The translations under genes and the position numbers were made by a program. Shown here piece by piece: positions 1-8,017 of a stretch of 64,000 nucleotides of DNA (within the stretch, counting starts at the first letter, position 1; each line of letters opens with the position of its first letter). The stretch is from UBA2336 sp049306095 (lineage in GTDB: Bacteria > Bacteroidota > Bacteroidia > Cytophagales > Cyclobacteriaceae). The notes beneath the pieces are model-generated. The model had not been told where the DNA came from and searched no databases. It saw only the letters and a list, made by a program, of their open reading frames with translations. Location: contig JBAQPU010000002.1 in assembly GCA_049306095.1 (NCBI GenBank), forward strand, positions 1 through 64,000, read 5' to 3'.

Positions 1-451
1 GGCTGAAATCGTGGTTGTAGTTCTCCCACCACTCGTTAAAGTTTCTGTCAGAAAGCTGAAAGATGGGTACTGGAAACGTATACCATCGTTCCTGCACTTC
101 TATAAGCAAGTCAAGTAGGCCATTACCAAGATCAATTGGTTTAATGGTGGCTGTATTAAATATTCTGAGGTTATAAAGCTTACGTTGATCTTTTTCGATG
201 AAGTACTGTAAGTCACCCAGACTAACAACAACACCCTTCTTAAAAGATAGTTCGCGCTGAATAATCGAATTACGGGTAAGCTTGTTGCCAATGATGATAA
301 TCCGATTAATAGCAACGTACGTTTTAACACTGTCGGTTAACGTAGTGCGGTTCCGGCCTGACCGTTTGAGAGTATCTGCGTGTAGTTCAAATACCCCCGG
401 GTTTTCCGGGGGTGTAATTGAAAATAAAACTCCAACAATAATGGCCAGCAT
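1..451 (-). CDS. Omp85/BamA-TamA family outer membrane protein, N-terminal part (cut by window edge)
   Basis: My own translation of the minus strand gives an open frame of 150 codons from ATG at 451 to the window edge; an in-frame TAA lies four codons upstream, which fixes the start. A short hydrophobic N-terminus (MLAIIVGVLFSI) may be a signal peptide. Residues about 45-115 read as a POTRA domain: INRIIIIGNKLTRNSIIQRE, then a helix region with KLYNLRIFNTATI and a strand ending LLIEVQERWY. The chain then enters a segment with FPVPIFQLSDRNFNEWW, which looks like the approach to a beta-barrel. Omp85 proteins insert or translocate proteins or lipids at the outer membrane. The barrel lies outside the window, so the subfamily cannot be given. 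The gene is followed upstream by lgt on the same strand. Confidence 0.72.
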   Translation of the reverse strand, partial: MLAIIVGVLFSITPPENPGVFELHADTLKRSGRNRTTLTDSVKTYVAINRIIIIGNKLTRNSIIQRELSFKKGVVVSLGDLQYFIEKDQRKLYNLRIFNTATIKPIDLGNGLLDLLIEVQERWYTFPVPIFQLSDRNFNEWWENYNHDFS

Positions 452-484
452 CCCTTCCTGTTAAAATCAATTCCTGGACTGATT

Positions 485-1576
485 CTAAACGTTTGCCTTA
501 CGGTAAGAACGGATCAGAATAAAAATACCTGCCAGAACTAACGGAATACTTAGAAATTGTCCCATATTCAGCGGCAGGCTGTTTTCGAAATCAACCTGAT
601 TCACTTTCAGGAACTCGTAAACGAATCTCAATCCGAAACAAACAATAAGGAAAATTCCGAAGAGTCTTCCTTCAGGAAGTTTTTCTTTACTCTTTGTCCA
701 GAGCCACAACAGAAAGGCAAAAAGGAAAAGGCATGAAATGGATTCGTACAATTGGGCCGGGTGCCGCGGAATGGCATACGTGCTGACAATTCCGTAATAC
801 TTTTGGTTTTCATCCTGACTGACCTTGTACTGAACATATCCGGGCTGGTCAATATGTTCTCGTACATACGGACTATAGGAAAGCGATGAATTAACTCTTC
901 CTTCGATGTACTGGGCATATTCATTGTAACTTCCCGGACCCTGACCATCAAATTCCAATAAGATTTTTATCGGACGATAGCCTTCCTGGTTAGAGGCCGA
1001 ATCAACCTGAACGTAGCTTACTTCTTTAACTGCACCATCACTTTTTAAAATTTCAGATACATTCCGGGCGAACACCACTCCATAATTTGAATGCGTTTCT
1101 TTTCCGATAATCTCGGAGTTCATAAAATTTCCAAAACGGATGAGCGCGCCTGTTAAGGCAACCAGGATGACGATGCGATCAAGGGTTTGTAAATACGATT
1201 GGCCAGGCTTTTTCTTCCGGCTATATAACCAAAGGGCGAATAATATACCCACTGCAGCACCGTGGCTGGCCAGGCCGCCTTCCCAAATTTTAAAGATGTC
1301 AATCGGGTTTGCAAAATATCGTTCCGGTTCATAAAAGAGAACGTGCCCGAGTCGCGCGCCAATGACTGTTGCGATTACCATGTAAATGGTAAGGGTGTCC
1401 ACATCTTTTTCAGGCTTGCCTTCTTTTTTAAAGATGTAATACAAAATCTGCTGGCTTATTAAAAAACCTGAAGCAAACAAAAGGCCGTACCAGCGCAGGG
1501 TGAGTTCTTTATCGAGAAATGGAATGGGCAGGGTAAAAATATCTGGGCTCGCATTCCAAATGATGTAACTAAGCAT
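485..1576 (-). CDS. lgt: Prolipoprotein diacylglyceryl transferase
   Basis: This inner-membrane enzyme transfers diacylglycerol from phosphatidylglycerol to the lipobox cysteine of prelipoproteins, the first step of lipoprotein maturation. The 363-residue protein has several membrane segments and the family blocks RWYGLLFASGF (near residue 28), GARLGHVLFYEP, GGLASHGAAVGI, RFGNFMNSEIIGKE and, near the C-terminus, RHPAQLYES. It is longer than the E. coli enzyme (about 290 residues) because of a hydrophilic insertion between the RFGNFMNSE and RHPAQLYES blocks; I recall similar long versions in Bacteroidota. ATG start at 1576. It lies downstream of nadE on the same strand, separated by 68 bp that include a short 7-bp repeat. 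Function is considered secure. Confidence 0.95.
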   Translation of the reverse strand: MLSYIIWNASPDIFTLPIPFLDKELTLRWYGLLFASGFLISQQILYYIFKKEGKPEKDVDTLTIYMVIATVIGARLGHVLFYEPERYFANPIDIFKIWEGGLASHGAAVGILFALWLYSRKKKPGQSYLQTLDRIVILVALTGALIRFGNFMNSEIIGKETHSNYGVVFARNVSEILKSDGAVKEVSYVQVDSASNQEGYRPIKILLEFDGQGPGSYNEYAQYIEGRVNSSLSYSPYVREHIDQPGYVQYKVSQDENQKYYGIVSTYAIPRHPAQLYESISCLFLFAFLLWLWTKSKEKLPEGRLFGIFLIVCFGLRFVYEFLKVNQVDFENSLPLNMGQFLSIPLVLAGIFILIRSYRKANV

Positions 1577-1613
1577 AACTGAAAATTTAAGGTCGCAATA
1601 TAGTCGGTTCGGG

Positions 1614-1634
1614 GTTTAAAGTTCAAGGTTTGGA
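1614..1634. repeat. Short degenerate heptamer repeat (3 units)
   Basis: Three consecutive 7-bp units, GTTTAAA, GTTCAAG and GTTTGGA, sit between lgt and nadE. On its own this would be negligible, but it has the same period as the longer arrays elsewhere in the window. Confidence 0.4.
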
Positions 1635-1644
1635 AAATTATCCG

Positions 1645-3495
1645 TTACCGTGAATCGAGCTGATCGAGTTCTTCTGAGAAACCGGCAGAAAGAATCGGGA
1701 ACCTGCACCAGGTGCGGGGGTCGACATTCAACTCATCCAAATGAAATGAAGGCGCGAGTCGTTCGCGTTTCCATTGGTTCATGCTCCAAAGTCTAAAGAA
1801 TTTTCGGATGTGTGCTTTTAGTTTGGTCGTATCGGTATAATTTTCTTTCATGACATCAAACACCTGAACGGGCGACTTTCGCTGCAGGATGGCGTATTGT
1901 TCAATTTCTTTTAGCACAGCGTAGGGCATCAGGTCGGCTTCATCTGTTTGATGACGTTCAACCGGTCGCAACTCGGCCGTTGGTTGAAGGGTGTTAACTG
2001 CATGTAGGCCGGTGTATCCGAGGGTAACTTCCGCCCATTTCAGCCATTTCAGAATAAATATTTTATCAAGGCCGGCAATCGGAGCCAGGCTTCCGCTCGT
2101 ATCGCCATCCATGGTGGCATAGCCAACATCGCCTTCGCTTCTGTTGGAAGTCGTTAATAGAATAGCCTGTTTGATATTCGCCAGCATCCACACTATAGGG
2201 GAGCGTGTACGAGCCTGGATATTTTGCAGGCTAACATCGTCTGTCTCCCAACTTGTTTTTCTTCCTATAGCAGTTTCAATTTTTTGAGTGTAACTATCCA
2301 CCTCCTGCTGAATACTCCAATGGTGAAATTCTGCACCAATCGATACAGCCAGTTGTTGTGCTGCCTTCAGCGTTATGTCGGAAGAATTTTTGGAAGCCTG
2401 ATAAACAGTAGTGAGTAGTTTTTGGGTTGCGGTTGCTGCACTGGTTATTTCTGATGAAGGAAGTCCAACGCTTTCACAAAACCCTTTCCACCCCAATTGT
2501 TTACCGGCCCGGCTAATCATTTCAGCAACGAGTACCGCGCACATGGAGGAGTCAGCTCCGCCACTGAGGGAGAGCACAAACCCTTTCGATTTACTTTTTC
2601 TCAGGTAATCGTAAAGGGCCAATGATGCTGCGCGTGCTAATTCTTCAAACTTTTCTTTTCCATCCGTAAAGGGAAGCGGCTTATTGCCTGATGACAAGAA
2701 GTTGATTTCATACACGAGCAGGTTGAAGGGTTCGAACGATAGTCTGTTATTTTGTGCCAGCAGTTTTCCATCTTTCGCCAGCAGAATATCGCCATCGTAA
2801 ATAATTCTTCCAGCTTCATTCCCCAAGAGATTGACGTAGAGGTATGCACAGTTGAAAAGAGTGGAGCTATCAGTTACTAATTTTTCGCGGATGATACTTT
2901 TTTCGGAAGCAAAATGACTGGCGCTGGGGTTCAGGATGAGATCAACGCCCCGTTGCTTCAGACTGGCCCCCGGTCTTTTCTTAATCCAGGCATCTTCACA
3001 AATTTCAAAGCCAAAGGTGACGCCTTCTGTTTCATACGTGAGGTCTCCAACAAGAATTTTTTCAGCCCGGTATTCTACTATTTTTCCGGGCTCCCATTCC
3101 TCAAACCAACGGGGCTCATAGTGGATACCATCTTTGGCAAGATTTTGCTTGAGTGTTATGCCCAGAATGTCCTCGTTACTGATAACGCATACACCATTGT
3201 AGGTGAGGCCGTCCATTCGAATGGGCAACCCTATGCAGGCAACAATGTTTTTGCAGTGTGGTTTAATGTTGTTTAACTCTTCCCACGCTTTTTCAGAAAG
3301 CCAGTCGCTCAGGAAAAGATCTTCACAACCGTACCCTGTAATGCACAATTCAGGGAAGCACAGAATTTTCACCTGCTCATGACGGGCTTGTTGCAGAGCG
3401 GAGATAATATTTTGTGTATTGCCTTGCCAGTCAACCGGAGTTTGATTGAGTGTTGCACCAGCGATTTTCAGGGTGGGTTGCGTTGTTTCAGGCAT
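1645..3495 (-). CDS. nadE: Glutamine-dependent NAD+ synthetase
   Basis: The last step of NAD synthesis: deamido-NAD, ATP and glutamine-derived ammonia give NAD. The 616-residue protein joins an N-terminal nitrilase-like glutaminase (about residues 8-270) to a C-terminal ATP-pyrophosphatase domain. Glutaminase triad candidates are Glu in FPELCITGYG, Lys in LKQNLAKDGIHYEPRW and Cys in GFEICEDAW. The synthetase P-loop is LSGGADSSM, followed by TTSNRSEGDVGYATMDGDTS, typical of NadE. Because the glutaminase domain is present, glutamine rather than free ammonia is expected to be the nitrogen source. ATG start at 3495; rnc ends its upstream flank 11 bp away on the same strand, so the two are probably co-transcribed. 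Confidence 0.96.
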   Translation of the reverse strand: MPETTQPTLKIAGATLNQTPVDWQGNTQNIISALQQARHEQVKILCFPELCITGYGCEDLFLSDWLSEKAWEELNNIKPHCKNIVACIGLPIRMDGLTYNGVCVISNEDILGITLKQNLAKDGIHYEPRWFEEWEPGKIVEYRAEKILVGDLTYETEGVTFGFEICEDAWIKKRPGASLKQRGVDLILNPSASHFASEKSIIREKLVTDSSTLFNCAYLYVNLLGNEAGRIIYDGDILLAKDGKLLAQNNRLSFEPFNLLVYEINFLSSGNKPLPFTDGKEKFEELARAASLALYDYLRKSKSKGFVLSLSGGADSSMCAVLVAEMISRAGKQLGWKGFCESVGLPSSEITSAATATQKLLTTVYQASKNSSDITLKAAQQLAVSIGAEFHHWSIQQEVDSYTQKIETAIGRKTSWETDDVSLQNIQARTRSPIVWMLANIKQAILLTTSNRSEGDVGYATMDGDTSGSLAPIAGLDKIFILKWLKWAEVTLGYTGLHAVNTLQPTAELRPVERHQTDEADLMPYAVLKEIEQYAILQRKSPVQVFDVMKENYTDTTKLKAHIRKFFRLWSMNQWKRERLAPSFHLDELNVDPRTWCRFPILSAGFSEELDQLDSR

Positions 3496-3506
3496 GGCAA
3501 TTCTCT

Positions 3507-4256
3507 CTAACTTGCAACGTTCAATCGTTGAACGATGTTGAGTTTCTCGCAGGTTTTGTAGGCTGCGTCCTGTTCTGCTTTTTTCTTACTGTTACCATAC
3601 CCTGTGCCTGCCGCTTCGTTGCTGACAAATACCTGGGCTGTAAATTCTTTATGGAGTTTTCCTTTCTGAACGCTTACAATTTCAAAACGCACTTCCTTGC
3701 CTTCGCGCTGACCCCATTCAATTAGTTTGCTCTTATAGTTTGAGTTGGAGTGGATAAGTTCATCCAGGTCGAAGTTAGGGGCAATTAATTTTGTTACCAC
3801 AAACTTTTTGCAGTTCAGGTAACCGCGATCGAGGTACACCGCGCCAACAATAGCCTCTAATGTATTTCCTAAAATTACTTGTTGAAGTTGAACGTTCTTC
3901 TGATCAAACTGAACAATGCTTCCGATGCCAATTTTGCGTGCCAGCAGATTTAATGATTCGCGGTTCACAATACGCGAACGCATTTCTGTAAGGAAGCCTT
4001 CGTCTTTATAAGGAAATTTTTTGAACAGGAAATCGGCCACGGCTGCCCCCAGGATGGCATCGCCTAAATACTCCAGGCGTTCATTGCTTTCTTTAAAGCC
4101 GTTTTGGTCACCTTTTGACGCTGAGCTGTGCAACGTGGCAAGTCGGTACAACTCCAGGTTTTTTGGGGTAAACCCCGCAATTGTTTGAATCGCTGAAATG
4201 ATTTTTTTATCAGTACTCTGAGAAGTCTTCTTGGGAAGTTTCAGTAAGCGCCACAT
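3507..4256 (-). CDS. rnc: Ribonuclease III
   Basis: This double-strand-specific endoribonuclease processes rRNA precursors and structured mRNAs. The 249-residue protein has the RNase III signature NERLEYLGDAILGA in its first half, a second acidic region (LGNTLEAIVGAVYLDRG) carrying the distal catalytic glutamate, and a C-terminal dsRNA-binding domain from about residue 175 ending in GYGNSKKKAEQDAAYKTCEK. It is slightly longer than the E. coli enzyme because of an N-terminal extension. ATG start at 4256. It follows acpP and fabF in the same direction, the common acpP-fabF-rnc order, although a 7-bp repeat array fills the gap to fabF. Confidence 0.96.
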   Translation of the reverse strand: MWRLLKLPKKTSQSTDKKIISAIQTIAGFTPKNLELYRLATLHSSASKGDQNGFKESNERLEYLGDAILGAAVADFLFKKFPYKDEGFLTEMRSRIVNRESLNLLARKIGIGSIVQFDQKNVQLQQVILGNTLEAIVGAVYLDRGYLNCKKFVVTKLIAPNFDLDELIHSNSNYKSKLIEWGQREGKEVRFEIVSVQKGKLHKEFTAQVFVSNEAAGTGYGNSKKKAEQDAAYKTCEKLNIVQRLNVAS

Positions 4257-4300
4257 TCAGTTTTATCTGCAAGAGTTGATTCTGTTGCTAAGGTAGTAAA

Positions 4301-4349
4301 ATCAGTCAACAGTAAGCAGTGGGCAATAGGCAGTAGGCAGTAGGCAATT
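4301..4349. repeat. Heptamer tandem array, consensus GGCARTA, 7 units
   Basis: Seven 7-bp units in a row on the plus strand: ATCAGTC, AACAGTA, AGCAGTG, GGCAATA, GGCAGTA, GGCAGTA, GGCAATT. The array starts directly after the fabF stop codon (4349-4351 on the minus strand) and runs towards rnc. The units are most alike next to fabF and decay away from it. Confidence 0.8.
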
Positions 4350-5602
4350 TACCCGTTAACTTTTTTAAGAAGAATAGAAGCGTTATGCCCGCCAAAACCA
4401 AAGGTATTGCTCAGGGCAATCCTTACATCGCGTTTTTGTGCCTTGTTGAAAGTCAGGTTCAATTTTGGGTCGAGCCCGTCATCATCGGTAAAGTGGTTGA
4501 TGGTAGGTGGAACCACACCTTCTGTAAGCGCCAGGATACAGGCGATCGCCTCAATGCTACCGGCAGCTCCCAGCAGGTGGCCTGTCATGGATTTAGTAGA
4601 ACTGATGTTCATGTTAAAGGCATGTTCACCAAATACTTTTTGGATGGCTCTGATTTCTCCAATGTCACCCAATGGGGTGGAGGTACCGTGCGTGTTGACG
4701 TAATCAACATCTGCAGGTTTAATTCCGGCATCGTCCAGGGCGTTGATCATTACTTGGGTAATGCCTTCACCGTCCGGATGAGGCGCTGTGATATGGTATG
4801 CATCGGCTGACATTCCGCCACCGATTACCTCACAGTAAATTTTAGCTCCGCGTTTTTTAGCGTGCTCATATTCTTCCAGGATAAGCGCACCGGCTCCTTC
4901 ACCCAGTACAAAACCATCACGATCTTTGTCGTATGGCCTTGAAGCGGTTTCCGGTGAATCGTTACGTTCAGAAAGCGCTTTCATGGCGTTGAATCCGCCC
5001 ATCCCTGCTTCCGTAACTGCCGCTTCTGATCCGCCAGATACGATCACATCAGCCTTTCCTAATCGAATGTAGGTTAATGCATCATAGATGGCATTGGTAG
5101 AAGAGGCGCACGCGGATACGGTTACAAAGTTAGGGCCGCGAAACCCATACTTAATGGAGATATGACCCGCACTTAAATCGGGAATCATTTTTGGAATAAA
5201 GAAGGGGTTAAAGCGTGGGGTACCATCGCCTTTCGCATATGACTTTACCTCTTCCTGAAAAGTCCATAACCCCCCGATACCAGAACCCCAGATCACGCCA
5301 ACGCGATGTGGGTTTAATTCCTGTAGCGGGAGGTTGGAGTCTTTAATGGCCTCATCGGCTACAATCATAGCATACTGAGCGAAGGGGTCCATTTTGCGGG
5401 CCTCCTTGCGATCCATAAAGTTTCCGATGTCGAAGTTCTTCACTTCGCAGGCAAACTTTGTTTTGAAGAGCGTGGCGTCAAACTTGGTAATGGGTGCAGC
5501 ACCACTGGTTCCATTCTTTAACCCGTTCCAGTAATCCTGGAGGGTATTTCCGATTGGGGTGAGTGCACCAAGCCCTGTAACTACTACGCGCTTTAAAACC
5601 AT
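4349..5602 (-). CDS. fabF: Beta-ketoacyl-ACP synthase II
   Basis: This condensing enzyme of type II fatty acid synthesis elongates acyl-ACP with malonyl-ACP in the cytoplasm. The 417-residue protein has the full Cys-His-His set: Cys165 in TVSACASSTNA, His305 in NTHGTSTPLGD and His342 in SMTGHLLGAAGS, plus a glycine-rich C-terminus (NTFGFGGHNAS). ATG start at 5602. It lies 40 bp downstream of acpP, whose product carries its substrate, and upstream of rnc, so the three are probably one transcription unit. Confidence 0.97.
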   Translation of the reverse strand: MVLKRVVVTGLGALTPIGNTLQDYWNGLKNGTSGAAPITKFDATLFKTKFACEVKNFDIGNFMDRKEARKMDPFAQYAMIVADEAIKDSNLPLQELNPHRVGVIWGSGIGGLWTFQEEVKSYAKGDGTPRFNPFFIPKMIPDLSAGHISIKYGFRGPNFVTVSACASSTNAIYDALTYIRLGKADVIVSGGSEAAVTEAGMGGFNAMKALSERNDSPETASRPYDKDRDGFVLGEGAGALILEEYEHAKKRGAKIYCEVIGGGMSADAYHITAPHPDGEGITQVMINALDDAGIKPADVDYVNTHGTSTPLGDIGEIRAIQKVFGEHAFNMNISSTKSMTGHLLGAAGSIEAIACILALTEGVVPPTINHFTDDDGLDPKLNLTFNKAQKRDVRIALSNTFGFGGHNASILLKKVNG

Positions 5603-5642
5603 GCTTCAGTAGATCGATGAGAAAAGAAAATATTAGACGAGA

Positions 5643-5882
5643 TTATTTCTTCACATTTTGTTCCAGGTACGAAATGGCCTGGCCAACAGTTGAGATGTTT
5701 TCAGCCTGATCGTCAGGAATAGAAAGGTTAAATTCCTTCTCAAATTCCATAATTAACTCTACGGTATCCAAAGAGTCAGCGCCAAGGTCGTTAGTAAAGC
5801 TTGCTTCAGGAGTAACTTCAGATTCTTCTACACCGAGTTTATCGATGATGATCTGTTTTACTTTTTGTGCGATTTCAGACAT
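5643..5882 (-). CDS. acpP: Acyl carrier protein
   Basis: A small acidic carrier that holds growing fatty acids on a 4'-phosphopantetheine arm. The 79-residue protein has the attachment site GADSLDTVELIMEFE, with the modified serine at Ser37, and the usual four-helix ACP length. ATG start at 5882. It is the first gene of the acpP-fabF-rnc run, and a promoter-like pair lies just upstream. Confidence 0.97.
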   Translation of the reverse strand: MSEIAQKVKQIIIDKLGVEESEVTPEASFTNDLGADSLDTVELIMEFEKEFNLSIPDDQAENISTVGQAISYLEQNVKK

Positions 5883-5918
5883 GTTTTTACAGTTTTAGTA
5901 TTTAAAAATCAGTGCAAA

Positions 5919-5946
5919 GAAAGATATTTCATGCAATATTGGCAAA
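5919..5946 (-). promoter_or_regulatory. acpP: Possible promoter of acpP-fabF-rnc
   Basis: On the minus strand, TTTG (5943-5946) is followed after 16 bp by TATCTTTC (5919-5926), one base from the Bacteroidota -7 consensus TAnnTTTG. The pair lies about 40 bp before the acpP start. Placement is by motif only. Confidence 0.35.
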
Positions 5947-5998
5947 CCTTTTTTAAACTTGGTGGCTTCGAGTAAAATCAGGGTATTTCGGGTTGAAA

Positions 5999-6421
5999 AT
6001 GAAGAAAAGCAAGCTGGTTATTGATTATGAATATGATTTCGAGTTAATCGGTATCCGGTCGTCTGTGAAGGGTTACCGGTTGGCCTGGGAGTTCAACCAG
6101 AAACTGGGTTTGCACCTGATCCGACAGGCCGACCTGGTGGTTGGCTTTAAGAATAACGAGGAAAGGAAATTTTCTTTTTATGCGCATGATACCCGCCTCA
6201 ATCGATTGAAATTGTTTAAAAACAAACCTGTGGATTCCGACACAGGAAAGTATTTTCTTGTGCCTGAATTTCGTCAATTTGATTTTATACTTTTGGTTCA
6301 AATGGACGACTCAAACCAGCGCGATGCGCTCCTTCAGCAACTCAAACAAATACCCTCCATTGAGCTAACCACCGAAATCCCACTAGACGGATTGAAGTCA
6401 AAATCAAACTTTATTTTTTAA
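5999..6421 (+). CDS. IPExxxVDY family protein (function unknown)
   Basis: A small protein of about 140 residues that I recognise as the Bacteroidota IPExxxVDY family, named for a conserved C-terminal motif. Here that motif reads LVPEFRQFDF, so the signature is relaxed (V for I, F for Y). No catalytic motif, signal peptide or membrane segment is visible. I chose ATG at 5999; an in-frame TTG two codons earlier is less likely. The gene ends 16 bp before pyk on the same strand, and in my recollection this pairing recurs in the phylum, which suggests co-transcription and possibly a link to pyruvate kinase. The biochemical role is unknown. Confidence 0.75.
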   Translation: MKKSKLVIDYEYDFELIGIRSSVKGYRLAWEFNQKLGLHLIRQADLVVGFKNNEERKFSFYAHDTRLNRLKLFKNKPVDSDTGKYFLVPEFRQFDFILLVQMDDSNQRDALLQQLKQIPSIELTTEIPLDGLKSKSNFIF

Positions 6422-6437
6422 CAAAGGAATTACCTGT

Positions 6438-7868
6438 ATGACTGAGAAAGTTTCTTACAATAAGACAAAAATTGTTGCCACCGTTGGACCGGCTTCTAAC
6501 ACAAAAGAAATGCTGCGTGCCCTGGTGAAGGAAGGTGTGGATGTATTTCGATTGAATTTTTCACATGGCACGCACAGCGATCACCAAAAAGTAATTGATA
6601 ATGTGCGGGAGATCAATAAGGACATGAACAGTTCGGTCGCGCTCCTGCTTGATTTGCAAGGTCCTAAAATCAGGATACAGGAAATGGAACCTGATGTTGT
6701 GATTGAGCGCGGTCAGACGTTTATTATCACCACCCGTGAATTATTGGGTAACCGTGAAATTGCCAGCACTTCGTACAAGAATTTGCCTAACGATGTAAAG
6801 GTAGGCGACATGATACTGATTGATGACGGTAAGCTAGAACTGAAGATAACTGAGGTACGCGATATTGATGTAGTGACCGAAGTAATTTACGGTGGCTCCC
6901 TGAAGTCTAGAAAAGGAATTAATCTTCCGTACTCGAAGGTAACGGCACCTTCGCTTACGGAAAAAGATTTGAAGGATCTTGAATTAGGATTAAAAAACAA
7001 TCTTGACTGGATTGCCCTTTCGTTTGTGCGCAAGGCCTCTGATATTGAAACGTTGCGGAAGATCATTAACGATCGGAAAGCGACCTCACGAATTGTTGCT
7101 AAAATTGAAAAGCCTGAGGCCTTAAGCAACATCGATGAAATTATTTCGGTGACGGATGCAGTGATGGTTGCCCGTGGTGATTTGGGTGTTGAAATCTGGC
7201 TGGAGGAAGTTCCCATGGTTCAGAAAATGCTGGTGGAGAAATGCAATCAGGCATCGAAGCCGGTGATTGTGGCTACCCAAATGATGGAGAGCATGATTGA
7301 AAACCCGAGACCTACGCGTGCCGAAACCAACGATGTGGCCAACGCGGTAATGGACGGTGCCGATGCGGTGATGCTTTCGGCTGAGACGGCAGCCGGAAAA
7401 TATCCGATTGAAGTGATCCGCAGTATGGTGCGCACCATTAGCTCGGTTGAAAAGAACCCGAAAATGTACTACCACTTCCATGAGGTTGACCCTCAGTCAC
7501 CAATTTACATTAACGACAGTCTTGTGTTGTCGGCATGTAAACTGGCAAAAGATGTTGGGGCCAAGGCTATTGTTGGAATGACAGCCTCTGGTTACACCGC
7601 GTTTAAGTCATCGTCACACCGGCCGAACTGTAATATTTTTGTTTTCACTGGCAATAAAACCATTCTCACCCAGATCAATCTTGTTTGGGGTGCCCGGGCA
7701 TATTATTACGATAAAGTAAACTCTACAGACGAGACCATTGCCGATGTGGAAGCTATCTTGAAGCAGGAGGGGCATGTAAAAAGCGGAGATATCTTTATTA
7801 CCCTGGCCAGCATGCCTATTCAGGAACGGCAGCGTACCAATGCGGTGAAGATTAACGTAGTAAAATAA
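6438..7868 (+). CDS. pyk: Pyruvate kinase
   Basis: The last ATP-forming step of glycolysis (phosphoenolpyruvate + ADP to pyruvate + ATP). The 476-residue protein has the substrate and metal motifs ATVGPASNT, RLNFSHG, LLDLQGPKIR, the active-site block RIVAKIEKPEAL with its catalytic lysine, ARGDLGVE and the long signature around MMESMIENPRPTRAE. The C-terminal regulatory domain is complete. ATG start at 6438, 16 bp after the IPExxxVDY gene, which implies a shared transcript. The 3' side runs into a 100-bp heptamer array shared with the convergent rqcH gene. Confidence 0.97.
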   Translation: MTEKVSYNKTKIVATVGPASNTKEMLRALVKEGVDVFRLNFSHGTHSDHQKVIDNVREINKDMNSSVALLLDLQGPKIRIQEMEPDVVIERGQTFIITTRELLGNREIASTSYKNLPNDVKVGDMILIDDGKLELKITEVRDIDVVTEVIYGGSLKSRKGINLPYSKVTAPSLTEKDLKDLELGLKNNLDWIALSFVRKASDIETLRKIINDRKATSRIVAKIEKPEALSNIDEIISVTDAVMVARGDLGVEIWLEEVPMVQKMLVEKCNQASKPVIVATQMMESMIENPRPTRAETNDVANAVMDGADAVMLSAETAAGKYPIEVIRSMVRTISSVEKNPKMYYHFHEVDPQSPIYINDSLVLSACKLAKDVGAKAIVGMTASGYTAFKSSSHRPNCNIFVFTGNKTILTQINLVWGARAYYYDKVNSTDETIADVEAILKQEGHVKSGDIFITLASMPIQERQRTNAVKINVVK

Positions 7869-7917
7869 TTTAGCATGGTGAATGGTGAGTGAGAGAATCT
7901 CAAATGCTCAATTTTCC

Positions 7918-8017
7918 ATTCTTAATTCTTAATTCTTAATTCTTAATTCTTAATTCTTAATTCTTAATTCTTAATTCTTAATTCTTAATTCTTAATTCTT
8001 AATTCTTAATTCTTAAT
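7918..8017. repeat. Perfect heptamer tandem array ATTCTTA, about 14 units
   Basis: One hundred bases of uninterrupted 7-bp repeat (ATTCTTA on the plus strand, TAAGAAT on the minus strand) between the convergent genes pyk and rqcH. The units are identical, which suggests recent slippage growth. The minus-strand repeat encodes the last residues of RqcH and its stop codon (TAA at 8006-8008). Every reading frame of the minus-strand repeat meets TAA within 21 bases. Confidence 0.95.

Noticed and set aside
2914..3276. 120-codon open frame on the plus strand
   Set aside because: It lies wholly inside nadE, opposite a well-conserved coding region, and its translation has no family features.
4385..4810. 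141-codon open frame on the plus strand
   Set aside because: Shadow of the minus-strand fabF gene, with no independent evidence.
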